From Bacteroidales bacterium (lineage in GTDB: Bacteria; Bacteroidota; Bacteroidia; Bacteroidales; UBA932): a stretch of 5,091 bases of DNA. The translations under genes were made by a program, and so were the position numbers. Below the pieces are notes generated by a model. The model was not told where the DNA came from, did no database searches, and saw nothing but the letters and a program-made list of their open reading frames with translations. The stretch lies in NCBI GenBank assembly GCA_021443625.1, contig JABUTP010000082.1, positions 1 to 5,091 of the forward strand. The letters are read 5' to 3'. Numbering within the stretch: position 1 is the first letter of the stretch; every line of letters begins with the position of its first letter. Below are positions 4,715 through 5,091 of the stretch, one piece after another.

Positions 4715-5091
4715 ATGACAACAAGCAGGAGACAGTTTTTGAAAGGGGCTGCGGCTACGGCTGCCTTTACCATTCTCCCCAGACACGTGTTGGGTGGGAA
4801 AGGTTATATCGCCCCCAGTGATCAGCTCACCAAAGGCATCATCGGTGTCGGAGGTATGGGAACCCAACATTATGACTACACCGGAGACCGTCTGGTGGCC
4901 ATTTGCGACGTCGATAAGAACCACCTTGCAGACGGTGCGAAACTCGCCGAGCAGAAGAATTTCGGCAAGGTTGCGTGCTACGACAACTTTATGGATCTCA
5001 TTCACGATCCCAACGTGGATATCGTGCATATCGCAACCCCCCCCCATTGGCACGCCATTATGTCCATCGAAGCCGCCAAGGCTGGCAAGGA
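4715..5091 (+). CDS. Tat-exported Gfo/Idh/MocA-family oxidoreductase (5' part, runs off window)
   Basis: The first 125 codons are present and open to the window edge. Residues 1-27 are a twin-arginine signal: SRRQFLKG at 4-11, a hydrophobic stretch AAATAAFTILP, then RHVLGG, so the folded protein is probably sent across the inner membrane. The Rossmann fold follows: GIIGVGGMG at 41-49 (dinucleotide-binding GxGxxG), RLVAICDVD at 59-67 ending the second strand in the acidic residue expected for NAD(H) preference, then YDNFMDLIHDPNVDIVHIATPPHWHA at 89-114, the family's usual block before the EKP catalytic motif, which lies beyond the window. Relatives act on sugars or polyols, some as glycosidases using NAD, so the substrate cannot be named. 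ATG 4715 places the twin arginines correctly. A run of nine C (5037-5045) lies in the frame. Confidence 0.9.
   Translation, partial: MTTSRRQFLKGAAATAAFTILPRHVLGGKGYIAPSDQLTKGIIGVGGMGTQHYDYTGDRLVAICDVDKNHLADGAKLAEQKNFGKVACYDNFMDLIHDPNVDIVHIATPPHWHAIMSIEAAKAGK

Noticed and set aside
4600..4821. A 73-codon + strand frame with an MCVCVCV stretch across the alternating tract.
   Set aside because: The Cys-Val repeat is only the translation of the TG/CG dinucleotide tract, and the frame overlaps the start of the Tat-signal oxidoreductase gene in another frame.

Overview
The window suggests a member of Bacteroidota, probably of the order Bacteroidales, with a moderate-to-high GC chromosome. Four things point there. 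The succinate dehydrogenase cytochrome b has the Bacteroidetes form. The MiaA has the Bacteroidales-type DIGTGKDL motif. One lipoprotein has a BACON-like domain. The upstream regions carry the Bacteroidetes -33/-7 promoter pattern (TTTG or TTG, then TAnnTTTG) and lack Shine-Dalgarno motifs. This is read from the sequence and from family knowledge; no database search was run.

Layout: the 3' end of a HemW-like radical SAM heme chaperone gene (+) runs tail to tail into sdhC (-), and the two coding regions overlap by 11 nt. A short divergent promoter region separates sdhC from pyrH-frr (+), which encode UMP kinase and ribosome recycling factor. The frr gene converges with miaA (-), a tRNA dimethylallyltransferase gene. 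A second divergent region separates miaA from a secreted lipoprotein gene (+, BACON plus a choice-of-anchor-J-like domain), which lies 12 nt upstream of smpB (+), the tmRNA-binding protein gene. After smpB comes a 144-nt spacer with a good promoter and an alternating pyrimidine-purine tract. It leads into the 5' part of a Tat-exported Gfo/Idh/MocA-type oxidoreductase gene that runs off the window.

Most of the window is housekeeping. Translation and RNA quality (frr, smpB, miaA) and pyrimidine nucleotide supply (pyrH) dominate, with one respiratory subunit and one heme-trafficking protein on the left and two envelope or exported proteins on the right. There is no RNA gene, CRISPR array, insertion sequence or prophage, and I see no previously undescribed system.

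The observations most worth checking are structural. A near-ideal intrinsic terminator (11-bp perfect stem, 6-nt loop, T7) on the + strand lies inside the miaA coding region, antisense to it, about 200 nt past the frr stop. sdhC has no sdhA/sdhB directly downstream. A possible Z-DNA-forming tract sits in the predicted 5' leader of the exported oxidoreductase gene.
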